From contig JAVKFU010000020.1 of NCBI GenBank assembly GCA_040223695.1, positions 62,001 through 126,000 on the forward strand: a DNA stretch of 64,000 nucleotides. Direction: 5' to 3'. This document shows, piece after piece, positions 8,148 to 15,759 of the stretch. The DNA is from Deltaproteobacteria bacterium (GTDB lineage Bacteria > Desulfobacterota_D > UBA1144 > Nemesobacterales > UBA2774). Position 1 is the first letter of the stretch, and every line of letters starts with the position of its first letter. The position numbers were made by a program, and so were the translations under genes. Below the pieces are notes generated by a model. The model saw nothing but the letters and a program-made list of their open reading frames with translations. It searched no databases and was not told where the DNA came from.

Positions 8148-8306
8148 TCAAAAAAGCTTTAATACAAGCACGATCAGGAAAAAAAGAAGGGGCACCACTA
8201 TGCAGGCGATCGACAAAACGGTATATAGAGAAAGCGTTGTGCGGGCGCCCACGCCGTAGACGTCGTCCGAATGCTCTTTTAGAATCCTCAGATACTCCTT
8301 AAGCAT
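8148..8306 (-). CDS. Small single-helix membrane protein, unrecognised
   Basis: A 52-codon frame reads as a hydrophilic N-terminus (MLKEYLRILKEHSDDVYGVG) and one strongly hydrophobic helix (residues 25-49, containing CIVVPLLFFLIVLVLK). This amphiphilic layout is typical of small inner-membrane proteins, and a random frame would not be expected to show such a clean split. The start at 8306 lacks a strong Shine-Dalgarno. It lies upstream of mutL (same strand, about 100 bp away) and divergent from the secreted three-repeat protein. Function unknown; expression is not proven. Confidence 0.5.
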   Translation of the reverse strand: MLKEYLRILKEHSDDVYGVGARTTLSLYTVLSIACIVVPLLFFLIVLVLKLF

Positions 8307-8498
8307 AAGAGCTAAATATAACCAACAGTATGGTCAATAAAAATAGCACAGGCTTGAATTTGCTCAATCTCTAAAAAAATCGGAGCCCACGGGTTTTTGC
8401 CGGTCAGTTATATTTATCGACTGATTCGGTATAGACTTCTACCACAAAACCGAAAAATCTATTATATTTAGGATGCTACTATTTGAACTCTAATTATG

Positions 8499-8504
8499 TA
8501 TAAT
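8499..8504 (+). promoter_or_regulatory. Possible -10 element (TATAAT) before the three-repeat secreted protein
   Basis: A perfect TATAAT preceded by TG lies about 37 bases before the ATG at 8541. No good -35 hexamer is found at 16-18 bases, so only the -10 is offered. Confidence 0.35.
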
Positions 8505-8540
8505 CTTATCCTGATCTCACGTCAGAATTAAGGAGACAAG

Positions 8541-9986
8541 ATGCGCCATATGTCCGGAAACAGAGGAATAACTTCATATATCACAAGCACTCCCGCAAAA
8601 ATAATTCCGCTAATGCTTATTATTTTATTCACCGTGGGTGTCTTACGCGAAGGGGCGAAAGCTCAAGACACAAAACTGGAATCGCCAAAGAGGGTAATAG
8701 CCGTAAAGGACTACAAATGGGCCTCTGGGGGTATGGGAAGGCCGGCCATAATGAGGGAAATCACCCTCGAGAACAGGGGCAAATACGATTACGAGAATAT
8801 AGCGATAGAGGTGGATTTATACACCACGAACGACATTCCTCTGGGATCGCTCAGGGCTTCGATACCTGAAATTCTTCCCGCCGGGAGCGAAAAGACATTC
8901 TACAATCTCAAATTCGGAATTATGCACGCCGAGCTCAAGAATACGGTTGCGAGGGTAGTAAATGCGGACCTTATCGAAAAGGGAACCCCGTTTCAGGCCA
9001 AGGATCTTATCCAGGTCAAAAACTGGGAATGGAGCGGCGGCCAGTACGGCACCGAGGGTATTTTAAAGGAAATAACCCTCGTTAACAGGAGCCAGGAAAA
9101 CTGGAAGGATATAAAGGTCCGAGTCGATTTCCTGGGAATACCGGGCGGTAAAGTGGGCATCAGGGGGTTTACCAGCAGAGCGGTAATACACGACATCCTC
9201 CCGGCAGGGAGTGAAAAAACATACTACGACATCAACGTTGGATTCAGGCATCCCGATGCCAGGAAAGTCGATATGAGCGTCATGGGCGCAAAGCCCATTT
9301 CCGAGAAGGAAGTCAAGATAAAGCAGGCCAAAAAAGAGGGTAAAAAAGCCAGGAAGAAAAAGAAGAAAAGGGCTCCGGGCGATACTTCATCCGGAGTGGA
9401 TGAGGACGGCATGGTTTTTACCCAAAAGGAAAAGAAGTTGTCCCTTTCTGAAAGATACAAACAGAAGCTCGCCGAAGAGAAGGGCGAGCCCTTTGAAAGC
9501 ACCGAAAGCGGCGTGGATACTCCTTCAGCGCCCGGCGATGTCGCCATGTCGGAAACAGAACCCGGAGGAGAGGAAAAATCGGCGAAGGGATCCACGGCGG
9601 ATATAGAAACGGCCCAGGGAGACGAGGTAACAGAAGACTCGGAAGAGGAATACGAATACGAGTATGAGGAGGAAGTCCCCCTGCCCGAGGAAGATATAGT
9701 GGTGGAGGATTTTAAATGGGGAGGCGGAGTTACCGGGACCATAGGAAGAATTGATGAAATCACACTCCGGAATTTAAGCGGCATCACATATACCAAAATA
9801 GAGCTCAAGATAGAGTTCTACTCGTTTAAAGAAGAGACCCCCATGTTCTCAAACAGGGTCACCATTTTCGATGTGCTGCCCGCCGACAGCAAGAAGACGT
9901 TTAAGGACTTGAAGGCGGGCTACTTAAACGCCATTCCCCAGGAAGTGAGGATAGTAGTGCTTACGGCTATTCCGTTTAATCAGTAG
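8541..9986 (+). CDS. Secreted protein with three copies of an FxLYD-like domain, unrecognised
   Basis: This 481-residue protein starts after AAGGAG (8530-8535). It has a signal peptide with hydrophobic core IIPLMLIILFTVGVL and a cleavage site near AKA-QD (residue 41). Three copies of a domain of about 90 residues follow: 55-143, 158-252 and 387-477. Each contains a V-K/E-x-aromatic-x-W-x-x-G-G opening, an EITLxN strand, a D-I/V-LPAxSxKTF/Y turn and a conserved end. The pattern resembles FxLYD/DUF3426-type beta domains. Between copies 2 and 3 lies a low-complexity linker of about 130 residues, first basic (KKEGKKARKKKKKR) and then very acidic (EEEYEYEYEEE). It is alone on its strand and ends at a hairpin. 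Likely a periplasmic binding or scaffold protein; the role is unknown. Confidence 0.75.
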   Translation: MRHMSGNRGITSYITSTPAKIIPLMLIILFTVGVLREGAKAQDTKLESPKRVIAVKDYKWASGGMGRPAIMREITLENRGKYDYENIAIEVDLYTTNDIPLGSLRASIPEILPAGSEKTFYNLKFGIMHAELKNTVARVVNADLIEKGTPFQAKDLIQVKNWEWSGGQYGTEGILKEITLVNRSQENWKDIKVRVDFLGIPGGKVGIRGFTSRAVIHDILPAGSEKTYYDINVGFRHPDARKVDMSVMGAKPISEKEVKIKQAKKEGKKARKKKKKRAPGDTSSGVDEDGMVFTQKEKKLSLSERYKQKLAEEKGEPFESTESGVDTPSAPGDVAMSETEPGGEEKSAKGSTADIETAQGDEVTEDSEEEYEYEYEEEVPLPEEDIVVEDFKWGGGVTGTIGRIDEITLRNLSGITYTKIELKIEFYSFKEETPMFSNRVTIFDVLPADSKKTFKDLKAGYLNAIPQEVRIVVLTAIPFNQ

Positions 9987-9997
9987 CAAATTAGAAA

Positions 9998-10037
9998 AGG
10001 CCGGGACAAAAAGACAGGAAATTCCGTACTCCGGCCT
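9998..10037. terminator. Stem-loop between convergent genes
   Basis: AGGCCGG (9998-10004) pairs perfectly with CCGGCCT (10031-10037) across a 26-base loop, in the gap between the secreted protein (+) and the radical SAM gene (-). The T-rich stretch after it on the plus strand is weak, so this is a probable but not strong bidirectional terminator. Confidence 0.45.
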
Positions 10038-10062
10038 ATATATCTTTATAGAGTTTATAGGG

Positions 10063-11118
10063 TTAGAATAATTCCAGCTGGCTGCCCCCGGGCCTTTTGA
10101 AATGCTCGGTCGAGAGTTCGACCTTTTCCCCCGCTATTCCTGCTTTTCTGCAGGCGACCTGAAAGAGGTCCCTTACCTGCTCTGCGTAAATTCCCTTCCC
10201 CTTCATCCGGTCATAAAACTCGGCGCTGTTCAGTCTCCCGCCCCTTACGGACTTTATCCTGTTCAGCACTTTGCTTTTCCTGTCGGGGAAATATCTCTCG
10301 AGCCAGGCCGTAAAAATCTCCGAGACCCCGTAGGGGAGCCTGAGCATTATAAAACCGGCGCTGACCGCCCCCGCAGAGGCGGCGCTCTTTATAATATTCG
10401 GGATCTCATGGTCGGTGAGTCCCGGTATAACGGGCGCTACCATGACTATTACGGGAATACCCTCCCCGGAGAGCTTTTCTATCGCGCGGAGCCTCATTTG
10501 AGGAGAGGAGGTCCTGGGCTCCATTTTCCTTCTGAGTCCGGGGTCGAGCGTAGTCACGGATACAGCCACAACTACACCGTTCCACTCGGAGAATTCTTTT
10601 AATATGTCTATGTCGCGCGTAACGAGGTAGTTTTTGGTAACGATACCCACGGGGTTCCTAAATTCCGAGAGCACCCCCAGGCACCCGCGTGTGAGACGGA
10701 AGTGCCGCTCTGCCGGCTGATAGCAATCCGTATTGCCGCTTATGGCGATTGCCTGAGGGACATACTTCCGGGAAGTAAGCTCCTTTCTCAGGAGGGAAGG
10801 CGCGTCTTCCTTGACGAATATCTTTGTCTCGAAATCGAGTCCGAGCGACAGACCGAGAAACTCGTGAGTGGGTCTCGCATAACAGTAGATGCAGCCGTGC
10901 TCGCATCCCCTGTAGGGATTGATTCCGGCGTTAAAGCCTACGTCCGGGCTGTCGTTATATGTGATAATCGATTTTGAGGTATCTCTGTAAAAAACCGTCC
11001 TGGGTGAGAGCCCTTCTGCAACTTCTTCCTGAGAGGGCTCAAACTCGATTTTCTCGAACCGGTTTGCGGGATTCCGAGCCGCAGCCCTGCCCTTTATACC
11101 GTTAATTTTACGATTCAT
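10063..11118 (-). CDS. Radical SAM protein, PA0069/SplB-related family
   Basis: The 351 residues carry the SAM [4Fe-4S] motif C72-x3-C76-x2-C79 in GCEHGCIYCYARPTHEF, which matches the PA0069/Rv2578c-like radical SAM family (distantly related to spore photoproduct lyase). Further family features are FETKIFVKEDAPSLLRKEL, ISGNTDCYQPAE and VIVMVAPVIPGLTDHEIP. The substrate of this family is not established. It stands alone, 160 bp from ispG. The N-terminal part (RFEKIEFEP...SPRTVFYRDTSKSII) is typical, so the start at 11118 is credible. Confidence 0.9.
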   Translation of the reverse strand: MNRKINGIKGRAAARNPANRFEKIEFEPSQEEVAEGLSPRTVFYRDTSKSIITYNDSPDVGFNAGINPYRGCEHGCIYCYARPTHEFLGLSLGLDFETKIFVKEDAPSLLRKELTSRKYVPQAIAISGNTDCYQPAERHFRLTRGCLGVLSEFRNPVGIVTKNYLVTRDIDILKEFSEWNGVVVAVSVTTLDPGLRRKMEPRTSSPQMRLRAIEKLSGEGIPVIVMVAPVIPGLTDHEIPNIIKSAASAGAVSAGFIMLRLPYGVSEIFTAWLERYFPDRKSKVLNRIKSVRGGRLNSAEFYDRMKGKGIYAEQVRDLFQVACRKAGIAGEKVELSTEHFKRPGGSQLELF

Positions 11119-11279
11119 AATTTATTACCCCTTCCGCAACACGAGACTCCTTCCTCACAACTAAATTATAAAATACGGGGGGTGACAATTAAACGAGCTT
11201 TTTAGTGTTTTGGAGAGTTTAAATCATCAAAGAAGAGAGCATGACTCAGGATAGAGCAATTTCAGTCGGATAAGAAAGT

Positions 11280-12341
11280 TTATTGAGGCCCGGCGAAAGT
11301 CTCAAGCTCCTTTACGAGCTCGTCCACTATTTTCGCTTCTTTAAAGGAACGGACAAGCTTCCCGTCCTTGTATAGCATGCCCTTACCGCGTCCGCCCGCT
11401 ATTCCTATGTCGGCCTCCGAGGCCTCTCCCGGACCGTTTACGACGCATCCCAGAATAGCGACTTTGATCGGTCTCGGAAGCTCGATGCCGGATATCCTAT
11501 CCTCAACGTCTTTGACAAGCTTCATCAGGTCGATCTCGAGTCTCCCGCATCCGGGACAGGAAATGAGCTCTATACCGTTTCTCCTGAGCCCTAGAGACCT
11601 CAGAATATTAAGCCCCACTTTAATTTCGTCAACCGGGTCCCCGGTGAGTGAAACCCTTATCGTATCCCCTATCCCGTCCGCAAGCAGTGTGCCTATTCCG
11701 ATCGAGGATTTTATGGTCCCCATCTCATACGTCCCGGCCTCGGTAACGCCCAGATGGAGAGCGTACTCGGTCTCGGCCAGAATGCGGTATGCCTCTATCA
11801 TCTTTTTTACGTCGGTCGATTTAACAGAGATCTTTATGTCCCTGAAATCAAGGTCCTCGAGTATGGAAACATGCCTCAATGCGCTTTCCGCAAGCGCCTC
11901 GGGCGTGGGAGAGCCGTGTTTTTTCAGAATATCTTTCTCGAGTGAGCCTGAATTAACGCCGATTCTTATAGGAATTCCTCTTTCCCTGACCGCGTCGACA
12001 ACGGCTTTTATTCTGTACTTGGCCCCTATGTTTCCGGGATTGATCCTCATGCCTTCCACCCCCTGCTTTACCGATTCAAGCGCAAGGCGGTAGTCAAAAT
12101 GTATATCGGAAACAATCGGGATGTTAGTCTGCTTTATTATTTCGCCGAGAGACTTTGCCGCATCCATATCAGGCACAGCAAGACGCACTATATCGCACCC
12201 GGCTTCCTCAAGGCTTCTTATCTGCGCCACTGTGGCGGGTACGTCCCTGGTATCGGTCTTTGTCATGGACTGGACGGTGACGGGCGCTCCCCCGCCCACT
12301 TTAACCCCGCCCAAACTTATCTGCCTGGAATGTCTTTCCAT
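11280..12341 (-). CDS. ispG: 4-hydroxy-3-methylbut-2-enyl diphosphate synthase (IspG/GcpE)
   Basis: The 353-residue protein has the TIM barrel and C-terminal iron-sulfur domain of bacterial IspG. Cluster ligands C262 and C265 (SCPGCGR), C299 (LGCVVNGPGEA) and E306 are present. It converts methylerythritol cyclodiphosphate to HMBPP in the MEP isoprenoid pathway. Motifs VTVQSMTKTDTRDV and RINPGNIG are typical. It follows topA by 88 bp on the same strand and may be cotranscribed. The start at 12341 (MERHSRQISLGG) gives the usual N-terminus. Confidence 0.97.
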   Translation of the reverse strand: MERHSRQISLGGVKVGGGAPVTVQSMTKTDTRDVPATVAQIRSLEEAGCDIVRLAVPDMDAAKSLGEIIKQTNIPIVSDIHFDYRLALESVKQGVEGMRINPGNIGAKYRIKAVVDAVRERGIPIRIGVNSGSLEKDILKKHGSPTPEALAESALRHVSILEDLDFRDIKISVKSTDVKKMIEAYRILAETEYALHLGVTEAGTYEMGTIKSSIGIGTLLADGIGDTIRVSLTGDPVDEIKVGLNILRSLGLRRNGIELISCPGCGRLEIDLMKLVKDVEDRISGIELPRPIKVAILGCVVNGPGEASEADIGIAGGRGKGMLYKDGKLVRSFKEAKIVDELVKELETFAGPQ

Positions 12342-12429
12342 ATTCGGTCTTCCGCGTAACTAGAGTATTTAATATATCCCTCGTGTCAACATCGGTTTTT
12401 CAAGATTAGGGACGTGTGAAGAAACAAAA

Positions 12430-14709
12430 TTATTTAATCGCCGCGGTCTTCTCGTTTTCTTTTTTTCCGCCGCCCGCCTTATCGTTTTCTTTTGATTCGG
12501 CCACGTTTCCATTCTCGTCGATACCCTTTATGTTTCTGCACCCGGGATATCCCGTGCAGCCCAGAAACTTCCCGAACCTCCCTTTCCTGACGGCCATGGG
12601 TTTACCGCATTTCTCGCATTTTATATCTTCCCTTATTTCGGGCTCGGCCTTCTCTATTATTTTAATATTGCCGTCGGGACCGTATTCGAACGCCTTAGCG
12701 TTCTTGCAGTCCGGATAGCGCGTGCACGCTATAAACTCGCCTCTCCTGCTTTTCTTTATAGCCATAGGGGCGCCGCACTTGTCGCATTTTATGTCCTCTC
12801 TTACAACAGGCTCAGCCCTCTCAATCACCTTGATATTACCGTCGGGATCGTATTCAAACGCCTTAGCGTTCTTGCAGTCCGGGTACCTGGAGCACGAAAG
12901 AAATTCACCGTTCCTGCCCCATTTTATTATCATTTTGGCTCCGCAGTTATCACAGTCTATGTCGGTCGGAAGCCCGTCCCTCTTGAGGCTCTTCATCGTG
13001 TCCTGCGCTTTATCGAGGCGAGTGGAAAAATCCTGATAGAAAGCCTTCAGAAGCTCGACCCAGTTGACGTTTCCTTCCTCCACGTTATCCAGCTTCTCCT
13101 CCATGTCAGCCGTGAACTGAACGTCCATGATCTCGGGAAAGCCATCGATCAGGAGATCGTTTACCGAGCAGCCGAGCAAGGTGGGCTTCAGTCTGTTCTT
13201 CTCCTTGTTGACGTACTGACGATCCTGGATTGTGGAAAGGATAGAGGCATACGTCGACGGCCTTCCCACCCCCTTCTCCTCAAGCTCCTTTACAAGCGAG
13301 CTTTCAGTGAATCTGGGCGGGGGCTGGGTAAAATGCTGTTTGCCCTCCAGGTTGATAAGGTCAAGCGCCTCATCCTTTGAGACGTCCGGGAGCTTCCTCA
13401 TTTCCTCCTTCTCTTTCTGCTCCTCCTCCTCTTCCTTGCCCTCCAGATAGACGGCGGAAAACCCCGGGAATTTTACTATCGATCCGGTGGCGCGAAAAAC
13501 ACCCTTTCCGGCCCTGATTTCAAACGTAGTCTGATCGTAGATAACGGGCTTCATCTGGGAGGCCACAAATCTTTGCCACACCAGTTTGTAAAGCTGGTAT
13601 TCGTCGCCGGAAAGATACTCCTTAATGGAGTCCGGATGCTTGGCCGCGTATGTGGGCCTTATAGCCTCATGCGCGTCCTGAGCTGATTTCTTTACCTTGA
13701 ACGTATTCGCTTTTGAGGGCAGATATTCATTTCCGTATGTTTCCTTTATAAGCGCTCTTGCCTCTTTGAGCGCGTTGTCGGAGATCCTTACAGAGTCCGT
13801 TCTCATATAGGTAATAAGACCGACGGGTCCTTCCTCTCCCAGGTCTTTACCCTCATAGAGCTTTTGTGCCACTGACATCGTTTTCTTTACGGGAAACCTC
13901 AGTTTTCTCGAGGCTTCCTGTTGAAGAGTGCTTGTAATAAACGGGGGGAGAGCGTTCTTTTTCCGCTCCTTTCGTTCTATTGAATCAACTATGAATGCTT
14001 CATTTTTCAGCGCTTCGACAATTGAGTTAGCCTCCGACTCACCTGAAATCGAAACCTTTTCCCCGTCGAATCTTGAAAGATTGGCTATAAAAGAAGAATC
14101 CGGCTCATCCTGAGAACGTTTTAATTCGGACTCGATTGTCCAGTACTCTTCGGTTTTAAAGGCCTCTATCTTCCGTTCCCTTTCGACTACCACCCTGAGC
14201 GCAACACTCTGCACCCGCCCGGCGCTGAGGCCCTTTCTGACCTTTCTCCAGAGAATGGGACTAACCTGATATCCCACAAGGCGGTCGAGTACTCTCCTTG
14301 CCTGCTGGGCTTCAAACCTGTCCTGGCTCAGTGTTGTGGGGTTGTTAATAGAATCCTTTACCGCGTTTTCGGTGATTTCATGGATAAGAATTCTGTGGGA
14401 TTTATCCCTTATTTTGAGTTTATCTGCTATATGCCACGCTATCGCCTCACCCTCACGGTCGGGGTCGGAAGCCAGATACACCTTTTCGGCGTCCTTGGCG
14501 GCTTTCTTGAGCTGATTTAGATATTTACTCTTACCCTTTATAACCACGTATTGGGGATTGAAATCGTTTTCTATATCCACACCCAGCTTGCTGCTCGGTA
14601 GGTCTATAAGATGTCCCGAAGACGCTTCTACATCAAAGCTCTTTCCCAGAAATTTCTTTATGGTCTTGGCCTTGGCAGGGGATTCCACAATTACAAGAGA
14701 CTTAGCCAT
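12430..14709 (-). CDS. topA: DNA topoisomerase I with three C-terminal zinc ribbons
   Basis: The 759-residue type IA topoisomerase starts with Toprim (VIVESPAKAKTIKKFLG; acidic SDPDREGEAIAWH at 81-93). It has the active-site tyrosine Y301 in LITYMRTDSVRIS and the conserved RPSTYASIL region. Three C4 zinc ribbons follow at about 586-613, 642-669 and 698-725, then a Lys/Glu-rich tail. It relaxes negative supercoils. The ATG at 14709 has AGGAGG four bases upstream. The first two ribbons plus linker are near-identical tandem copies of 56 codons, described separately. Confidence 0.97.
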   Translation of the reverse strand: MAKSLVIVESPAKAKTIKKFLGKSFDVEASSGHLIDLPSSKLGVDIENDFNPQYVVIKGKSKYLNQLKKAAKDAEKVYLASDPDREGEAIAWHIADKLKIRDKSHRILIHEITENAVKDSINNPTTLSQDRFEAQQARRVLDRLVGYQVSPILWRKVRKGLSAGRVQSVALRVVVERERKIEAFKTEEYWTIESELKRSQDEPDSSFIANLSRFDGEKVSISGESEANSIVEALKNEAFIVDSIERKERKKNALPPFITSTLQQEASRKLRFPVKKTMSVAQKLYEGKDLGEEGPVGLITYMRTDSVRISDNALKEARALIKETYGNEYLPSKANTFKVKKSAQDAHEAIRPTYAAKHPDSIKEYLSGDEYQLYKLVWQRFVASQMKPVIYDQTTFEIRAGKGVFRATGSIVKFPGFSAVYLEGKEEEEEQKEKEEMRKLPDVSKDEALDLINLEGKQHFTQPPPRFTESSLVKELEEKGVGRPSTYASILSTIQDRQYVNKEKNRLKPTLLGCSVNDLLIDGFPEIMDVQFTADMEEKLDNVEEGNVNWVELLKAFYQDFSTRLDKAQDTMKSLKRDGLPTDIDCDNCGAKMIIKWGRNGEFLSCSRYPDCKNAKAFEYDPDGNIKVIERAEPVVREDIKCDKCGAPMAIKKSRRGEFIACTRYPDCKNAKAFEYGPDGNIKIIEKAEPEIREDIKCEKCGKPMAVRKGRFGKFLGCTGYPGCRNIKGIDENGNVAESKENDKAGGGKKENEKTAAIK
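12619..12954 (-). repeat. Tandem 168-bp duplication inside topA (zinc-ribbon module)
   Basis: Two 168-bp units (12787-12954 and 12619-12786) encode a zinc ribbon plus its linker. Stretches such as CRYPDC/CTRYPDC-KNAKAFEY and DGNIK are shared, and DNA identity is visible, e.g. ccttagcgttcttgcagtcc at both 12693 and 12861 (168 apart). The third ribbon (12535-12618) is more diverged. The high DNA identity suggests a fairly recent duplication or gene conversion. Confidence 0.85.
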
Positions 14710-14892
14710 TCAACCTCCTTTTTGTCCCAATCGCTTTATTTTCTAAAAATGTAATCATAATCGGCTCCGTGTCAATCACGATTAACGGTAATTAAGGCAT
14801 TGTACCTGAATTTATTCTTATGCAAATTCCATCCGCTGCGTAAAAGGGCGCTCCGAGATAGCCGAGCCCCTATTTATAAAAGTTCTACTAAG

Positions 14893-14928
14893 TATGTCAA
14901 TTTCATGGCATATCAAATTCATGACATA
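14893..14928. promoter_or_regulatory. Three TATGTCA-type half-sites (possible activator site) in the 435-bp topA-luxR gap
   Basis: TATGTCA (14893-14899), its near-inverted copy TGGCATA (14906-14912) and an exact inverted copy TGACATA (14922-14928) lie in a cluster; the latter two also form an 11-base near-direct repeat (TTCATGrCATA) 16 bases apart. This lies 200-240 bp upstream of the start site predicted for the LuxR gene at 15145, a normal distance for a sigma-54 activator site. The rest of the gap 14710-15104 shows no gene and no further clear signal. The function is inferred. Confidence 0.45.
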
Positions 14929-15104
14929 ATTTGTAACATTCTCCCCAGATTTGTCCTACTTTCAGGGTGAATATTCAAAATTTAAATTATTCTTAATTAT
15001 CCGCTGTCAAGCGCGGCTTCAAACTTTCACGCGTAACTATCTCTCAATCAACGATATTCTCATCGCATTCCATAATCCTCATCTGGTATTTAAAAATGAT
15101 TCTC

Positions 15105-15121
15105 CCGGCACAATAATTGCA
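15105..15121 (+). promoter_or_regulatory. Sigma-54-type -24/-12 promoter before the luxR-type gene
   Basis: The sequence CCGGCACAATAATTGCA has GG (15107-15108) and GC (15119-15120) exactly 10 bases apart and resembles the consensus TGGCACG-N4-TTGCW, with TTGCA intact and mismatches at the first T and last G of the -24 box. The predicted start near 15132 leaves a 13-base leader that contains the AGGAG of the gene. Confidence 0.5.
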
Positions 15122-15144
15122 CTTTTGATTTTACAGGAGAAATC

Positions 15145-15759
15145 ATGCCCGAAAATAATATTAAACTTCTAATAGCATCCAACTCCAAGCTTTTTCTGGA
15201 TGGAATACGGAAGGTCCTGGAGAATGAAGACAATATTGAAATAATAGCGGAAACTTTAAATATAAAAGAATTAAACCGTTTGCTTAAAGATTACAGCCCC
15301 GAAGTCGTATTCATAGATAACAGAGAGTTTAAGCTCAACATCGAAAAACTGCTGCGCTCAAGAATTATAAAGAACAACCAAGTCAGGATTATCCTCTTTA
15401 CACAGGGAAATGCAGAGGGCCAGGATTCACCGAACCTGGTAAACGTAAATCATGAAACGACTACTTCGGAGCTCGTAAGCATAATTAAATGCGGAACCGG
15501 AGAGAAAAAAGACTCGGGCGGCGCGGGGCAGGATAAAATTGAATATCAAAATATTACAAAAATGGAACACAGGATTATAAAATTTATTGCCGCGGGCGAC
15601 AGCAATAAAGAGATAGCCGAGAAGCTCTCGATCAGTGAAAAGACGGTTAAGGCTCACGTATCCAGCATATTTGAAAAACTAAATATTAATAACAGGTATC
15701 AGCTTATGGTGTTCGGGAGGAGAAACAAGAAGAATCTGGAAATGTATGTTCAGGTATGA
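15145..15759 (+). CDS. LuxR/NarL-type regulator with degenerate receiver domain
   Basis: The 204 residues have a receiver-like domain (1-120) and a C-terminal LuxR helix-turn-helix (about 138-195) with GDSNKEIAEKLSISEKTVKA. The acidic Mg-binding pair after strand 1 is replaced (A11-S12-N13 in place of the usual ADD), and the conserved Lys of strand 5 is absent, though an Asp (D58) sits at the phospho-acceptor place. Phosphorylation by a normal kinase is therefore unlikely. AGGAG precedes the ATG. The gene ends inside the end of ugd (10-bp convergent overlap). It sits behind a sigma-54-like promoter, and no histidine kinase is nearby. Confidence 0.85.
   Translation: MPENNIKLLIASNSKLFLDGIRKVLENEDNIEIIAETLNIKELNRLLKDYSPEVVFIDNREFKLNIEKLLRSRIIKNNQVRIILFTQGNAEGQDSPNLVNVNHETTTSELVSIIKCGTGEKKDSGGAGQDKIEYQNITKMEHRIIKFIAAGDSNKEIAEKLSISEKTVKAHVSSIFEKLNINNRYQLMVFGRRNKKNLEMYVQV

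Noticed and set aside
9224-9808. 194-codon serine-rich minus-strand frame inside the secreted protein gene
   Set aside because: It is the antisense image of the Glu/Lys-rich linker and has no start signal.
14951-15172. 73-codon plus-strand open frame before the luxR-type gene
   Set aside because: It starts with a non-ATG codon, covers the sigma-54-like promoter and the real gene start, and has no recognisable pattern.
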